Assembly: GCA_944330115.1 (NCBI GenBank)
Contig: CALVIN010000006.1
Coordinates: forward strand, 62,001-126,000
Length of the DNA: 64,000 nucleotides
Origin: an uncultured Clostridia bacterium
GTDB lineage: Bacteria; Bacillota; Clostridia; Christensenellales; Borkfalkiaceae
Direction: 5' to 3'
The position numbers were made by a program, and so were the translations under genes. The notes below the pieces were generated by a model, which was not told the origin of the DNA, searched no databases, and was given only the letters and a program-made list of their open reading frames with translations. Position 1 is the stretch's first letter; each line of letters opens with the position of its first letter. Positions 41,819 to 51,157 of this stretch are shown here, piece after piece.

Positions 41819-43642
41819 ATGAAAAAAGTAACACACACCAAAAAATTCACAAAGGCGGGCATACTCGGCTACTTTTTAAAGGGCTGCTATCTTCTGTTCG
41901 GCGCAAGCATATTTTCAAGTATAGTCACCACCTTTTTAAACGTGGTGCTGCCGCAGATAATAAGCTTCACGATAGACAGCGTAATAGACGATCAGGAGCC
42001 CAGCAGCATATTCGCCTATTTCGCCGGGCTGTTCGGTGGAGTGGAGTATTTAAAGCGCAACATCTGGATACTTGCCGTTATAATTATCTGCATAGCGCTC
42101 GTAATGGCGCTCTTCCAGTACGGCGTTACATACTTCAACCAGCGCGCCAACCAGTCGCTCATGCGCCGCATGCGCAACTGCTTGTTTTCGCACATACAGC
42201 GCCTGCCCTTAAGGTGGCATATCGAGCACCAGACGGGCGACATCATCCAGCGCTGCACGTCCGATGCCGACGCCATCTCCAACTTCATATCCAATCAGCT
42301 GGTATATCTATTCCGCATAATCATAATCGTCGTGCTCTCGCTCACCTTTATGTTTATAACCAACTTAAAGCTGGCGCTCATTGCGGCGGCGTTTATACCC
42401 GTGCTCATCGGCTCGTCGCTCGTCGTATATTCCCGCGCGCGCAAGTCGTTCAAAAAGTGCGACGAGGAGGAGGGCGTGCTCTCCACGATAGCGCAGGAAA
42501 ACCTCACGGGCGTGCGCGTCGTGCGCGCCTTCGGCAGGGAGCGCTACGAGCGCGATAAGTTTGAAAAGCAGAACGTATACTACACCGGCCTGTGGGTAAA
42601 GATACTGCGCTTCATGTCGGTATATTGGACGGCAAACGACCTTCTCGCCGCCCTGCAGTGCATGGTGCTGATAATAGTAGGCTCGCTGTTCTGCATAAAC
42701 GGCGAAATGTCCGCGGGCGAACTCGTGGCGTTCATCTCCTACAACACCCTTCTCATGGGCCCCGTGCGCCAGCTCGGAAGAATTATATCCAACATGAGCC
42801 GCGCGGGCGTATCCATCGCGCGCATAGGCGAGATAATGAACGCGGAGGAGGAGGACTACGGCGAGGCCGGCCCCCTCTCGGGCGATATCGAGTTCAAAAA
42901 CGTCGGCTTCTCGTATGAAGAGGGCAAGAGCGTGCTTCACGACGTATCCTTCAAAGTGCCGCAGGGCTCCACGCTCGGCGTGCTCGGCAGCACGGGCAGC
43001 GGCAAGTCGACCCTCATGTACCTTTTAGACAGGCTGTATCCCGTAACCGAGGGCATCATAACGATAGGCGGAAAGGATATAAACGAAATCCCGCCCGCAA
43101 CCATACGCTCGAACATCGGCCTCGTATTGCAGGAGGGCTACCTCTATACGGGCACCATTGCCGAAAATATCTCGGTCGCAGGCGACGATATCTCCCAAAA
43201 GGATGTGGAGCACGCCGCCGAGGCCGCCTGCGTCGACGAAAATATACGCTCCTTCGCGCAGGGGTACGACACGGTGGTCGGCGAGCGCGGCGTAACGCTC
43301 TCGGGCGGGCAAAAGCAGCGCGTCTCCATTGCGCGCACCCTCGTTAGAAAGACGCCCATACTCATATTCGACGACTCTCTCTCGGCGGTTGACAGCGATA
43401 CGGATGCGGCCATACGCGCAAGGCTTGCCAACGAATTCGGCGGCGCCACCGTAATACTCATATCCCACAGGATAACCACGGTAATGCACGCCGACAACAT
43501 AATAGTGATGGAAAACGGCACCATTGCCGAGCAGGGCACCAATCACGAGCTGTTGCAGCAAAACGGCATTTACCGCCAGATATACGATATGCAGATGAGC
43601 CTTCCCGACGAGCTCAAAAAGGAGGTGGGTTATGGCGAATAA
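41819..43642 (+). CDS. ABC exporter half-transporter, degenerate-site subunit
   Basis: 607 residues. Six membrane helices (about 20-330) are followed by an ATPase with Walker A GSTGSGKST, Q loop VLQEGYLYTG, signature LSGGQKQR and Walker B ILIFDDSLSAVD. The usual catalytic Glu after Walker B is Asp (DD), as in the degenerate subunit of heterodimeric exporters such as TM287/288. The partner gene overlaps its end by 11 bp. Probably a multidrug or lipid/peptide exporter; substrate unknown. Confidence 0.9.
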   Translation: MKKVTHTKKFTKAGILGYFLKGCYLLFGASIFSSIVTTFLNVVLPQIISFTIDSVIDDQEPSSIFAYFAGLFGGVEYLKRNIWILAVIIICIALVMALFQYGVTYFNQRANQSLMRRMRNCLFSHIQRLPLRWHIEHQTGDIIQRCTSDADAISNFISNQLVYLFRIIIIVVLSLTFMFITNLKLALIAAAFIPVLIGSSLVVYSRARKSFKKCDEEEGVLSTIAQENLTGVRVVRAFGRERYERDKFEKQNVYYTGLWVKILRFMSVYWTANDLLAALQCMVLIIVGSLFCINGEMSAGELVAFISYNTLLMGPVRQLGRIISNMSRAGVSIARIGEIMNAEEEDYGEAGPLSGDIEFKNVGFSYEEGKSVLHDVSFKVPQGSTLGVLGSTGSGKSTLMYLLDRLYPVTEGIITIGGKDINEIPPATIRSNIGLVLQEGYLYTGTIAENISVAGDDISQKDVEHAAEAACVDENIRSFAQGYDTVVGERGVTLSGGQKQRVSIARTLVRKTPILIFDDSLSAVDSDTDAAIRARLANEFGGATVILISHRITTVMHADNIIVMENGTIAEQGTNHELLQQNGIYRQIYDMQMSLPDELKKEVGYGE

Positions 43643-45488
43643 AGCCCAAAGTCCGCGCGCAAAAAAGCGCGTCGAAGAGCAGGCCGTGCCCAAGGTAAGG
43701 CTATTCGGCCTGCCAAAATTACGGCCCTTCCTCGCGCCCTACAAGTGGATGTTCCTCGCCATGATAGTGGGCACCGTGCTTGTGGGGGTGTTCAATACAA
43801 TACTTCCCCTCTTCCAGCAGTACGCCTTCGATAACTTTATCGAAAAGGGCACTATGGACGGCATACTTCCGTTCACCCTTTTATATGTGCTCTGCCTCGT
43901 CGCCACCATGGTGCTCGACTACATCGCGTCGTACAACTGCTCGCGCATAGAGATGTATGTTTTAAGGGATATGCGCCGCACGGTGTTCAACCACCTGCAG
44001 ACGCTCTCAGTATCCTACTTTAACGTAAACAGCGTCGGCAGAATACACGCAAGGGTGATGAGCGATACTTCAAACATCTCGTCGATAATTTCGTGGGACG
44101 TATATCAGGGCGGCTGGAACGTGACCTACATCTTGAGCGCCGTGGTAATAATGCTCGCGCTCAACTGGGTGCTCGCGCTGTGCGTAATAGTTATCATTCC
44201 CCTCGTGGCACTCGCCTCCTGCTACTTCCAGCGCAGGCTGACGATACTCAATCGCCGCGTGCGCGAAATAAATTCCGAAATAACGGGCGGCTTCAACGAG
44301 GGCATAACCGGCGTTGAAACTTCCAAAACGCTCGCCGTTGAGGATAAGCTCGACAGGCGCTTTTTCAACAACACCAACCGCATGCACAGGCAGGCCACCC
44401 GCCTCGGCCACAACCGCGCGCTGTTCTACACGATAATCTCCTTCGCGTCGTCCGTGGCTCTAGCCCTCGTATTGTGGTACGGCGGCATACTCACCATGGA
44501 AGATATCGGCTTTTTGGGCACGCTCACCGTGTTCATGACGTACGCGCAGGGCGTAATGTCGCCCGTGCAGTGGACGGTAGACGCCATTGCCGACCTCATA
44601 ACGGTAAAGGTAAACGTAGAGCGCGTCACAACGCTTTTAAACACCAAGTCCGACGTTGCCGATACCCCCGAGGTGGAGGCAAAGTACGGCGACACCTTCA
44701 ACCCCAAAACGGAGAACTGGGAGCCGCTCTACGGCGATATAGAGTTTAAAGACGTAACTTTCAAATACCCCGACGGCGAGGAGTACGTTTTAGAGCACTT
44801 CAATTTAAAGGTGCCCCAGGGCACGAACGTCGCCATAGTGGGCGAGACGGGCGCGGGCAAGTCGACGCTCGTAAACCTCGTCTGCCGTTTCTTCGAGCCG
44901 ACCGAGGGGCAGGTGCTCATCGACGGCCGCGACGCGCGCGAGCGCTCGGTAGGCTGGCTGCACAGTCACATAGGCTATGTGCTTCAAACGCCCCATCTCT
45001 TTTCGGGCACCGTGCGCGAAAACTTGTTGTACGGCAAGGAGGACGCCACCGACGAGCAGCTTATGGCCGCCTGCCGCAGCGTAAATGCCGACAGAATAAT
45101 AAACCGCCTCGATAAGGGGCTCGACAGCGTCGTGGGCGAGGGCGGCAACACGCTCTCCACGGGCGAAAAACAGCTACTTTCGTTTGCGCGCGCAATACTC
45201 GCCGATCCCGCCATATTCGTGCTCGACGAGGCGACCTCCTCGATAGATACCATAACCGAGCACCTCATTCAGGAGGCCATCGAAAAGCTCATGCAGGGCA
45301 GAACGAGCTTTGTAATAGCGCACAGGCTTTCCACCATACGCTCGGCCGACGTCATACTCGTCGTGCAGAACGGCAAGATAGTCGAGCGCGGCAAGCACGA
45401 AGAGCTGCTTAAAAAGCGCGGGTATTACTACAACCTCTATATAAAGCAGTTCCGCGAAGAAAAGGTAAAGTCGGCCATGAACGGCTGA
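43632..45488 (+). CDS. ABC exporter half-transporter, catalytic subunit
   Basis: 618 residues with a cytosolic N-terminal extension (about 1-40), six membrane helices and an ATPase. Walker A GETGAGKST, Q loop VLQTPHLFSG, Walker B FVLDEATSSID with the catalytic Glu. Its signature is the non-canonical LSTGEKQ, which would face the Asp-bearing site of the partner, completing one degenerate and one active site. Translationally coupled to the first subunit. A terminator is at 45517. Confidence 0.9.
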   Translation: MANKAQSPRAKKRVEEQAVPKVRLFGLPKLRPFLAPYKWMFLAMIVGTVLVGVFNTILPLFQQYAFDNFIEKGTMDGILPFTLLYVLCLVATMVLDYIASYNCSRIEMYVLRDMRRTVFNHLQTLSVSYFNVNSVGRIHARVMSDTSNISSIISWDVYQGGWNVTYILSAVVIMLALNWVLALCVIVIIPLVALASCYFQRRLTILNRRVREINSEITGGFNEGITGVETSKTLAVEDKLDRRFFNNTNRMHRQATRLGHNRALFYTIISFASSVALALVLWYGGILTMEDIGFLGTLTVFMTYAQGVMSPVQWTVDAIADLITVKVNVERVTTLLNTKSDVADTPEVEAKYGDTFNPKTENWEPLYGDIEFKDVTFKYPDGEEYVLEHFNLKVPQGTNVAIVGETGAGKSTLVNLVCRFFEPTEGQVLIDGRDARERSVGWLHSHIGYVLQTPHLFSGTVRENLLYGKEDATDEQLMAACRSVNADRIINRLDKGLDSVVGEGGNTLSTGEKQLLSFARAILADPAIFVLDEATSSIDTITEHLIQEAIEKLMQGRTSFVIAHRLSTIRSADVILVVQNGKIVERGKHEELLKKRGYYYNLYIKQFREEKVKSAMNG

Positions 45489-45516
45489 TGCAATTTGCAG
45501 CTTGATATGTGTAATA

Positions 45517-45555
45517 AAGGTGCGGCGGCGCAAATTTTGCGCCGCCGCACCTTTT
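45517..45555 (+). terminator. terminator after the ABC exporter
   Basis: AAGGTGCGGCGGCGCAAA pairs with TTTGCGCCGCCGCACCTT and is followed by T residues. Confidence 0.85.
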
Positions 45556-45592
45556 GTATATCTCCGTTCAACAAAAATTTTCTTATAAAATA

Positions 45593-45621
45593 TTGACAAG
45601 TTTACTGTGCCGCGGTATAAT
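45593..45621 (+). promoter_or_regulatory. promoter of the XRE regulator
   Basis: TTGACA (45593-45598), 17 nt, TATAAT (45616-45621): a full consensus promoter, about 55 nt before the start codon. Confidence 0.75.
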
Positions 45622-45678
45622 CAAATTACTACACATGCAAATATAACTTTATAGTTTATAATTACGGAGGTAAAAGGT

Positions 45679-45897
45679 ATGGCGGCAAAGTTTCAGCTCG
45701 AACTTTCAAACGGTATAAGGCAGGCCCGCAAAGAGCGCGGCTGGTCGCAGGCCGAGCTTGCGCAGATGGTGGGCGTTTCGCGCAATACCATAAGCAGTTT
45801 AGAGACGGGCGCTTTCAACCCCACGGCAAAGCTCGCGCTCATTCTGTGCATAGCTCTCGGCAAAAAGTTCGAAGAGCTCTTCTGGTTTGCAGAGTGA
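45679..45897 (+). CDS. small XRE-family transcriptional regulator
   Basis: 72 residues, almost entirely a Cro/C1-type helix-turn-helix (IRQARKERGWSQAELAQMVG then VSRNTISSLETGAFNPT). The C-terminal end KKFEELFWFAE is typical of short stand-alone regulators in Firmicutes. GGAGG upstream. It has a strong own promoter and a terminator at 45924; no partner gene sits beside it on the same strand. Confidence 0.88.
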   Translation: MAAKFQLELSNGIRQARKERGWSQAELAQMVGVSRNTISSLETGAFNPTAKLALILCIALGKKFEELFWFAE

Positions 45898-45923
45898 GCG
45901 GCAATATAAATTAAAGCGCATAC

Positions 45924-45967
45924 AAAAAGGGCGCCTGCGGAATTTTTCCGCAGGCGCTTAAAATTTT
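45924..45967. terminator. bidirectional terminator
   Basis: GCGCCTGCGGAA and TTCCGCAGGCGC, flanked by A and T runs, between convergent genes. Confidence 0.75.
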
Positions 45968-45988
45968 ATTGCGATAATATGGCGGTCT

Positions 45989-46873
45989 TTATGCCGTCTG
46001 CCTGTCCTCTTTTGCGGGATATATCTTTTGCCCGCCCTCAAACAACTCGGCTTCAACGGGGCGGCGGCTGTCTTTGGTGACTATCAGTTCGCCTATCTCG
46101 TCGGCATAAATTTTGCCGCTCTCGGGGTTTTTAACCGAAATTATGTCCCCGCGTATGGTCGCCTCAACGTCGCTGTATTCAAACGCCAGGTCGCAGTCCT
46201 CGGTGGTGCAGTCTATCAGCTTCAAGTTCTTGCAGTAGCACAGCGGCTGCGTGCCCTTTATGTGGCAGCGCACCAGCGTAAGGTTTTCGGAGTACCACGC
46301 AAGGTACTCGCCGCCCAAAACGCTGTCGTACACCGTCACGTTCTTTGCGTGCCAGAATGCGTCCTTTGTCTGGAACTTGCAGTTCTTAAAGGTGGAGTTC
46401 TCTATGTATTGGAAGGTATATTTGCCCTCCAGCTCCAGTCCGTCGGCGGTGATGTTCTTGCTCTCAAAAAAGGCGTATTGCGAAACTACTTTGCTGTTTG
46501 TTATCTCAATGTCGCGGCTCCTCCAGCCGAACTCGGGCGAGTTTATCCCGCAGCCCTCTATCTTTACGCCTGCGCACTCGCGCACGGCCTTTATGCCGTC
46601 CAGCGTGCAGTTTTTCAGCGTAACGCCGTTGTCGTACCACAGCGCGGCGCGGCAGTTCTCCGTCTGTACGCAGTCCTCCACAACGAGGCCGTTGCAGTGC
46701 CACATGGGGTATCTCAGGTCGCAGTAGCAGTTCTTCACCACAATGTTGTTGCACTCTTTCAGCGCCGACTCCCCGTCGGCAGGGCCCTCGAAGCGGCAGT
46801 TTATTATCTCGGTATCGTCGCTTGCATACAGGGCGCGCTCTTCATCAAAACGTAAATTCTCTATAGTTTTCAT
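45989..46873 (-). CDS. DUF3737-family beta-helix protein
   Basis: 294 residues with repeated short strands of the form IxNCxF / VxDCxxxENCRAALWYDN / ITADGLELEG, the rungs of a right-handed beta-helix as in the DUF3737 (pectin-lyase-like) family. Cysteines and tryptophans recur at rung positions. No signal peptide, so cytosolic. Function of the family is unknown. It is convergent with the XRE gene. Confidence 0.85.
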   Translation of the reverse strand: MKTIENLRFDEERALYASDDTEIINCRFEGPADGESALKECNNIVVKNCYCDLRYPMWHCNGLVVEDCVQTENCRAALWYDNGVTLKNCTLDGIKAVRECAGVKIEGCGINSPEFGWRSRDIEITNSKVVSQYAFFESKNITADGLELEGKYTFQYIENSTFKNCKFQTKDAFWHAKNVTVYDSVLGGEYLAWYSENLTLVRCHIKGTQPLCYCKNLKLIDCTTEDCDLAFEYSDVEATIRGDIISVKNPESGKIYADEIGELIVTKDSRRPVEAELFEGGQKIYPAKEDRQTA

Positions 46874-47012
46874 AATATACTTTATAACCGCCTTGCGGCG
46901 CGTTCAAACGCTCGGCCGCCCTTTGTGTTATACCTGCTCTATAATATATGGTATGCCCGCAGGGCATACCTGCCATATCTGCGCCCGCCGCATTTTACTA
47001 TGTTCGTTTGTG

Positions 47013-47041
47013 TTGCATTTTTTTATGTATTTTGTTATAAT
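47013..47041 (+). promoter_or_regulatory. promoter of the membrane-protein pair
   Basis: TTGCAT (47013-47018), 17 nt, TATAAT (47036-47041), about 97 nt before the start at 47139. Confidence 0.6.
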
Positions 47042-47138
47042 CAGCAATGCAAATCTTATGGTGTAAGGTGCGGGCGTGCGCATATGCCCGCCCGCGTGAA
47101 TATGCCCTTTAAGGGCGCCCCGGCAAGAGGAGGGGGAG

Positions 47139-48044
47139 ATGCTCATAAATTACGGCTCGGCCGCCTATTTCATTCCGTTTGTAATAACAGCCGGCATAGG
47201 CTGCGCGCTCTTTTTTCCGCTGCGCAGGCGCTCGCTGTCTGTAAAAAAACTTGCGGTGCTCATACTCATGGTGCTAAATATCGCACAGCATGTGTTAAAG
47301 CAGTTTGTCTGGCCGCACTATTGGGGCAACTCCTATCCCGACCTCATCAACGGCGCCTACAACATGTGCTCGGTGCTCATAATAATAAGCCCCTTCGTGC
47401 TCCTGTCAAAGAGCAGGGCGTTCAGGCAGTTTCTCGCATATGTGGGCACGGCGGCGGGCCTTGCCACCTTCATAGTGCCCTATTGGTACATCGGCCAAAC
47501 CTTCTTCCAGTGGGACGTGCTGCGCTATTATTTCTGCCACGGGCTGCTCATATTAACGTCGCTGCTGCCCGCTGTTTGGGGGCTGTATAAGTTCTGTTGG
47601 CGCGATTTTTACAAATTCCCATTCATCTTCTTCGCGCTGCTCATTCTCATAATTTTCAACGACTTTTTGTTCTACTCCTTCGGCATAATAGGCGAGGGGG
47701 AGGACTTCTTCACGGTGCTCTACAACAACAACCCCTGCTGGATGATGCACCCCAACGAGGGCTTCGGTTTCCTCATTCCCGTGATAGACGCCTTCACGCC
47801 CGATATCTTCTTCACGGGGGCAAACGGCGGGTATGTGCCCGTACTGTGGTATGCCATACCCATGTTTCTGCTCATCTGCGTGCTCGGCATTATCCTGGGC
47901 ATACTGTTCGATTTTATCGGCTTTTCGCGCGATATGTCGTCAATTGCGCGCAGGATGCGCGCGCTGTTCGCTCCCCGCACAAAATTCCGCCGCAGGGCGC
48001 CCCGCTTCAGGTGCGGCCGCCGCCGCTTTAAAAAAGGTGAATGA
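47139..48044 (+). CDS. polytopic membrane protein (YwaF/TMEM164-like)
   Basis: 301 residues with about seven membrane helices and a basic C-terminal tail (RRRAPRFRCGRRRFKKGE). The phrases QHVLKQFVWPHYWG, LINGAYNMCSVLIIISPFVL and the His/Asn-containing loops resemble the YwaF family, whose relatives include lipid acyltransferase-like proteins. AGGAGG precedes the ATG. The next gene overlaps its stop by 4 bp, so they are co-translated. Assignment is by pattern only. Confidence 0.6.
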   Translation: MLINYGSAAYFIPFVITAGIGCALFFPLRRRSLSVKKLAVLILMVLNIAQHVLKQFVWPHYWGNSYPDLINGAYNMCSVLIIISPFVLLSKSRAFRQFLAYVGTAAGLATFIVPYWYIGQTFFQWDVLRYYFCHGLLILTSLLPAVWGLYKFCWRDFYKFPFIFFALLILIIFNDFLFYSFGIIGEGEDFFTVLYNNNPCWMMHPNEGFGFLIPVIDAFTPDIFFTGANGGYVPVLWYAIPMFLLICVLGIILGILFDFIGFSRDMSSIARRMRALFAPRTKFRRRAPRFRCGRRRFKKGE

Positions 48045-48796
48045 TGCTGTTCAATAATTTCAAACACGATCTCACGCCATACGTATTTGCCATGTTCGCC
48101 GTAATAGGCGGCTTTTTAGAGGCGTTTACATTCACGCTGCACGGCGGCGTATTTTGCAACGCGCAGACGGGCAACGTCGTAATGTTTGTGATAGACTTTG
48201 TCCGCGGCGACTTTGCCGGCGGGCTCAGGTATCTGTATTCCATACTCGCCTACGTATTCGGCATAATAATCTCCACGATAATACCCTCGCGCTTCAAAAA
48301 GGTAAACTGGCCGCTCGTCGTCACGGTGATAGAAATTGTCGCCCTCGTAGGCATAGCCTTCATTCCGCACAGCGCGTCCGACTGGTTCACCTATGTAACG
48401 GTGGCATTTCTGTGCTCGGTGCAGTATAACACCTTCACAAAGCTGCGCGGCGTGGCGCTCGCCACAACTTTCTGCACAAACAACATCCGCCAGACGGTGA
48501 TGCACCTCGTCCGCGGCATATCCGAAAGGGACGGCTCGGAGTATAAAAAGAGCGCAGTATATGCCTTCATCGTGCTGTGCTTCGCCGCAGGCGCGGCGGT
48601 GGGAGTGGTGGCCGCCGACGGCCTCGGCAATTACTGCATACTCATCTGCGCCGCGCTGATCACGCCCGTACTTGCGCTGTTCATCGCCGACAGCTCCATA
48701 TCGGTAAAACTGCGCAAAGCCGCCGCAAATAACGCCCAAGCCGCACCGTCAGATAATGCCGTTCAGCTCACCATCGACGACGTTGATAAGAAGTAA
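48041..48796 (+). CDS. DUF1275 (YoaK) family membrane protein
   Basis: 251 residues, about six membrane helices. GGFLEAFTFTLHGGVFCNAQ followed by TGNVVMF is the family signature, as is TKLRGVALATTFCTNNIRQT later. The family is widespread; its transport or membrane role is not established. ATG overlaps the stop of the preceding gene. A C-terminal polar tail follows the last helix. Confidence 0.85.
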   Translation: MMLFNNFKHDLTPYVFAMFAVIGGFLEAFTFTLHGGVFCNAQTGNVVMFVIDFVRGDFAGGLRYLYSILAYVFGIIISTIIPSRFKKVNWPLVVTVIEIVALVGIAFIPHSASDWFTYVTVAFLCSVQYNTFTKLRGVALATTFCTNNIRQTVMHLVRGISERDGSEYKKSAVYAFIVLCFAAGAAVGVVAADGLGNYCILICAALITPVLALFIADSSISVKLRKAAANNAQAAPSDNAVQLTIDDVDKK

Positions 48797-48827
48797 CGCT
48801 CTCGCCTTGTCTCTCATATATGAGTAG

Positions 48828-48851
48828 ATGTCACGGCTATGCCGTGACAGA
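48828..48851 (+). other. hairpin after the DUF1275 gene
   Basis: TGTCACGGC-TAT-GCCGTGACA, without a T run; possible mRNA 3' end or a weak terminator. Confidence 0.5.
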
Positions 48852-48904
48852 AGGGTTAAAATTCAAAAATTTCACCTAAATCAAAAAAATTTGCGTTCAA
48901 ACTG

Positions 48905-48933
48905 TTGACAAAGCGGCCTTTGTGCCGTATAAT
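48905..48933 (+). promoter_or_regulatory. promoter of the T-box/trpB2 unit
   Basis: TTGACA (48905-48910), 17 nt, TATAAT (48928-48933): full consensus. Confidence 0.8.
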
Positions 48934-48939
48934 TACAGT

Positions 48940-49213
48940 AATTTAATAGACTAAATCGTTGAAGTAAAAAGTAACTCGCAAATAGTTTCCTTTTAAGAGA
49001 GTCCCGGGCGGTGGAAGCGGGGCGGAGGCTGCGGGTGAATGGGTTACTGAGAGCGGATGTGAAGGGGTTTTCCCTGCGTAGCGTCCGACGGGTCTTTCCC
49101 GTTACAGAAAGAGGGCATTGTCAGATGCCTGTAAAGAGGCCGTTTTAAAAAACGGTGAAATTGGGTGGCAACACGGATAAATTCGTCCCAAACGGATCTA
49201 TCCGTGTTTTTTT
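48940..49213 (+). promoter_or_regulatory. T-box leader, tryptophan-type
   Basis: The T-box core TGGGTGGCAACACGG (49162-49176) and the companion TTCGTCCC precede a terminator CACGGATA...TATCCGTG plus TTTTTTT (49173-49213). A stem with GCCGTTTT/AACGGT lies just before. The most likely specifier is TGG (49040-49042) in GAATGGGTTA, reading uncharged tRNA-Trp. This fits the tryptophan-synthesis gene downstream. Confidence 0.85.
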
Positions 49214-49362
49214 ATTTGCCGTCAGCCTTAAAAATAGTTGGCGCGGCAACATATACAGGCGCTCCCGCCCGTGCGCCGCAGGTTTAGGGCTATTAAATAA
49301 TTTTGAAGGAGGCGGAAAAAACTTGCTCCGCCCCGTTGCAAGGCAAACAGGAGGTTAAAATT

Positions 49363-50739
49363 ATGTCTGCAAACAAAATTCCCTACAAAATGTATCTTTC
49401 CGAGGACGAGATGCCCAAAACCTGGCTCAACTTAAAGGCATTCATGCCCGAGCAGCACGAGCCCTTTTTAAACCCCGCCACGGGCAAGCCCTGCTCGCCC
49501 GAGGAGCTAGAGGTGGTTTTCTGCAAGGAGTGCGTAGAGCAGGAGCTCAACTGCACAAATAAAGAGATAGAGATCCCCGAGGGCATACGCAATTTCTACA
49601 CAAATTTCCGTCCCTCGCCGCTCGTGCGCGCCTACTTTTTAGAGAAGGTGCTCGATACCCCGGCAGAGATATACTATAAGTTCGAGGGCAACAACACCTC
49701 GGGCTCGCACAAGCTCAATTCGGCGGCCGCGCAGGCATATTACGCCAAAAAGCAGGGCCTTACATCTGTCACTACCGAAACGGGCGCGGGGCAGTGGGGC
49801 ACGGCGCTTGCCATGGCGTGCGCCTTCTACGGGCTCGATTTAAAGGTGTATATGGTAAAGTCGTCCTACGAGCAGAAGCCCTACCGCAAGGAGGTCATAC
49901 GCACCTACGGCGCCGACATAATTCCCTCGCCCTCGGATACCACCGAGGCGGGCAGAAAGATACTCGCCGAATTCCCCGGCACGGGCGGTTCGCTCGGCTG
50001 CGCCATAGCCGAGGCCGTTGAAACGGCTATAAAAACGCCCAACTGCCGCTATGTGCTCGGCTCGGTGCTCGACCACGTTCTTCTGCACCAGACGGTTATA
50101 GGCTTAGAGAGCAAGACGGCGCTCGATAAATACGGCGTCACGCCCGATATAGTCATCGGCTGCGTGGGCGGCGGCTCCAACTTCGGCGGCCTCATCGCGC
50201 CCTACATGGCCGAAAAGCTGCAGGGCAAAAACAACATACGCTTCATCGGCGTGGAGCCGGCAAGCTGCCCCTCTATGTCGCGCGGCAAATACGCCTACGA
50301 CTTCTGCGACAGTGCAAAAATAACCCCGCTTGCAAAGATGTATACCCTCGGCTGCGAGTTCATGCCCTCGCCCGACCACGCGGGCGGCTTAAGGTACCAC
50401 GGCATGAGCCCCGTCGTTTCAAAGCTCTATCACGACGGCTACATGGAGGTGAAGGCGGTAAAGCAGACGGATGTGTTCGCCGCCGCCGAAAAGTTCGCCA
50501 AGTGCGAGGGTATTTTGCCCGCACCCGAATCGTCGCACGCAATAAAGGTTGCCATGGACGAGGCGATAAAGTGCCGTGAAACGGGCGAAAAGAAGGTCAT
50601 ACTGTTCGGCCTCACGGGCACGGGCTATTTCGACCTCACCGCCTACAAGTCGTTCAACGAGGGCACGATGAAGGACTACATCCCCACCGAGGCCGACCTC
50701 GCCCGCGGCTTTGCAAGTTTGCCCGCAGTAAAAGAATAA
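49363..50739 (+). CDS. trpB: tryptophan synthase beta-like protein, TrpB2 type
   Basis: 458 residues from ATG 49363 (AGGAGG upstream). PLP-dependent enzyme making tryptophan from serine and indole. The PLP lysine is K117 in NTSGSHKLNSA. ETGAGQWGTALA and GCVGGGSNFGG (phosphate binding) are also seen. The N-terminal extension with NLKAFMP and the length mark the TrpB2 group rather than TrpB1. No trpA, trpC or other trp genes are nearby, so it may use free indole. Controlled by the Trp-type T-box. Confidence 0.92.
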   Translation: MSANKIPYKMYLSEDEMPKTWLNLKAFMPEQHEPFLNPATGKPCSPEELEVVFCKECVEQELNCTNKEIEIPEGIRNFYTNFRPSPLVRAYFLEKVLDTPAEIYYKFEGNNTSGSHKLNSAAAQAYYAKKQGLTSVTTETGAGQWGTALAMACAFYGLDLKVYMVKSSYEQKPYRKEVIRTYGADIIPSPSDTTEAGRKILAEFPGTGGSLGCAIAEAVETAIKTPNCRYVLGSVLDHVLLHQTVIGLESKTALDKYGVTPDIVIGCVGGGSNFGGLIAPYMAEKLQGKNNIRFIGVEPASCPSMSRGKYAYDFCDSAKITPLAKMYTLGCEFMPSPDHAGGLRYHGMSPVVSKLYHDGYMEVKAVKQTDVFAAAEKFAKCEGILPAPESSHAIKVAMDEAIKCRETGEKKVILFGLTGTGYFDLTAYKSFNEGTMKDYIPTEADLARGFASLPAVKE

Positions 50740-50741
50740 GT

Positions 50742-50770
50742 AAAATGCCGTGCTCCCGCACGGCATTTTT
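50742..50770 (+). terminator. terminator after trpB2
   Basis: AAATGCCGTGC, TCCC loop, GCACGGCATTT, then T residues. Confidence 0.85.
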
Positions 50771-50800
50771 AATTCCCAAATTAAAAAGAGTGTAAATAAG

Positions 50801-51153
50801 GTGGTTCACCTCCCGCTCGAAGGGGAGGTGAGCCGAAGGCGAAAGAGGGGTAATTTCTAAATAACTTATGTCGCAAGGCGGGGTCTCAAGCAATGTAAGG
50901 ACAACATTGCTTTCGGTCACCGTTCGCGCTTGACATATGCGCTCACTCATCTCGCTCGGCACGCACAGCGGGTGTCCGCTGTGCTATGAAATGCCTCGCT
51001 CGTCCCACCGCCGCAGGCCCGCATTTGCTGCGGTCAGCAGGGTGAATTCGCGCGACTATACGCTTCGTGGGTTCTTAAGGTCGCGCGAAGAGGGACAGCG
51101 CCCCTCAAAATCACGAAATTTTTTGCGCGCGGCCCGCGCAAAAAATTTGTGAA
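50801..51153. repeat. mosaic hairpin-capped intergenic repeat, copy C
   Basis: This stretch fills the space between the convergent genes trpB2 and the phosphatase. It begins with a CTCCCC-type unit (CACCTCCCGCTCGAAGGGGA...) and ends in the inverted form of the left hairpin of the 60.0-kb copy (ATCACGAAATTTTTTGCGCG and its partner). The block ATTCGCGCGACTATACGCT followed by TCGTGGGTTCTTAAGGTCG is shared in inverted order with that copy. No gene. Confidence 0.7.
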
Positions 51154-51157
51154 CCTC

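Noticed and set aside
46925-47138. Coding start upstream of the YwaF-like gene at an ATG near 47046
   Set aside because: That ATG lacks a ribosome site and leads to an unlikely, Arg/His-rich frame; the ATG at 47139 has AGGAGG.
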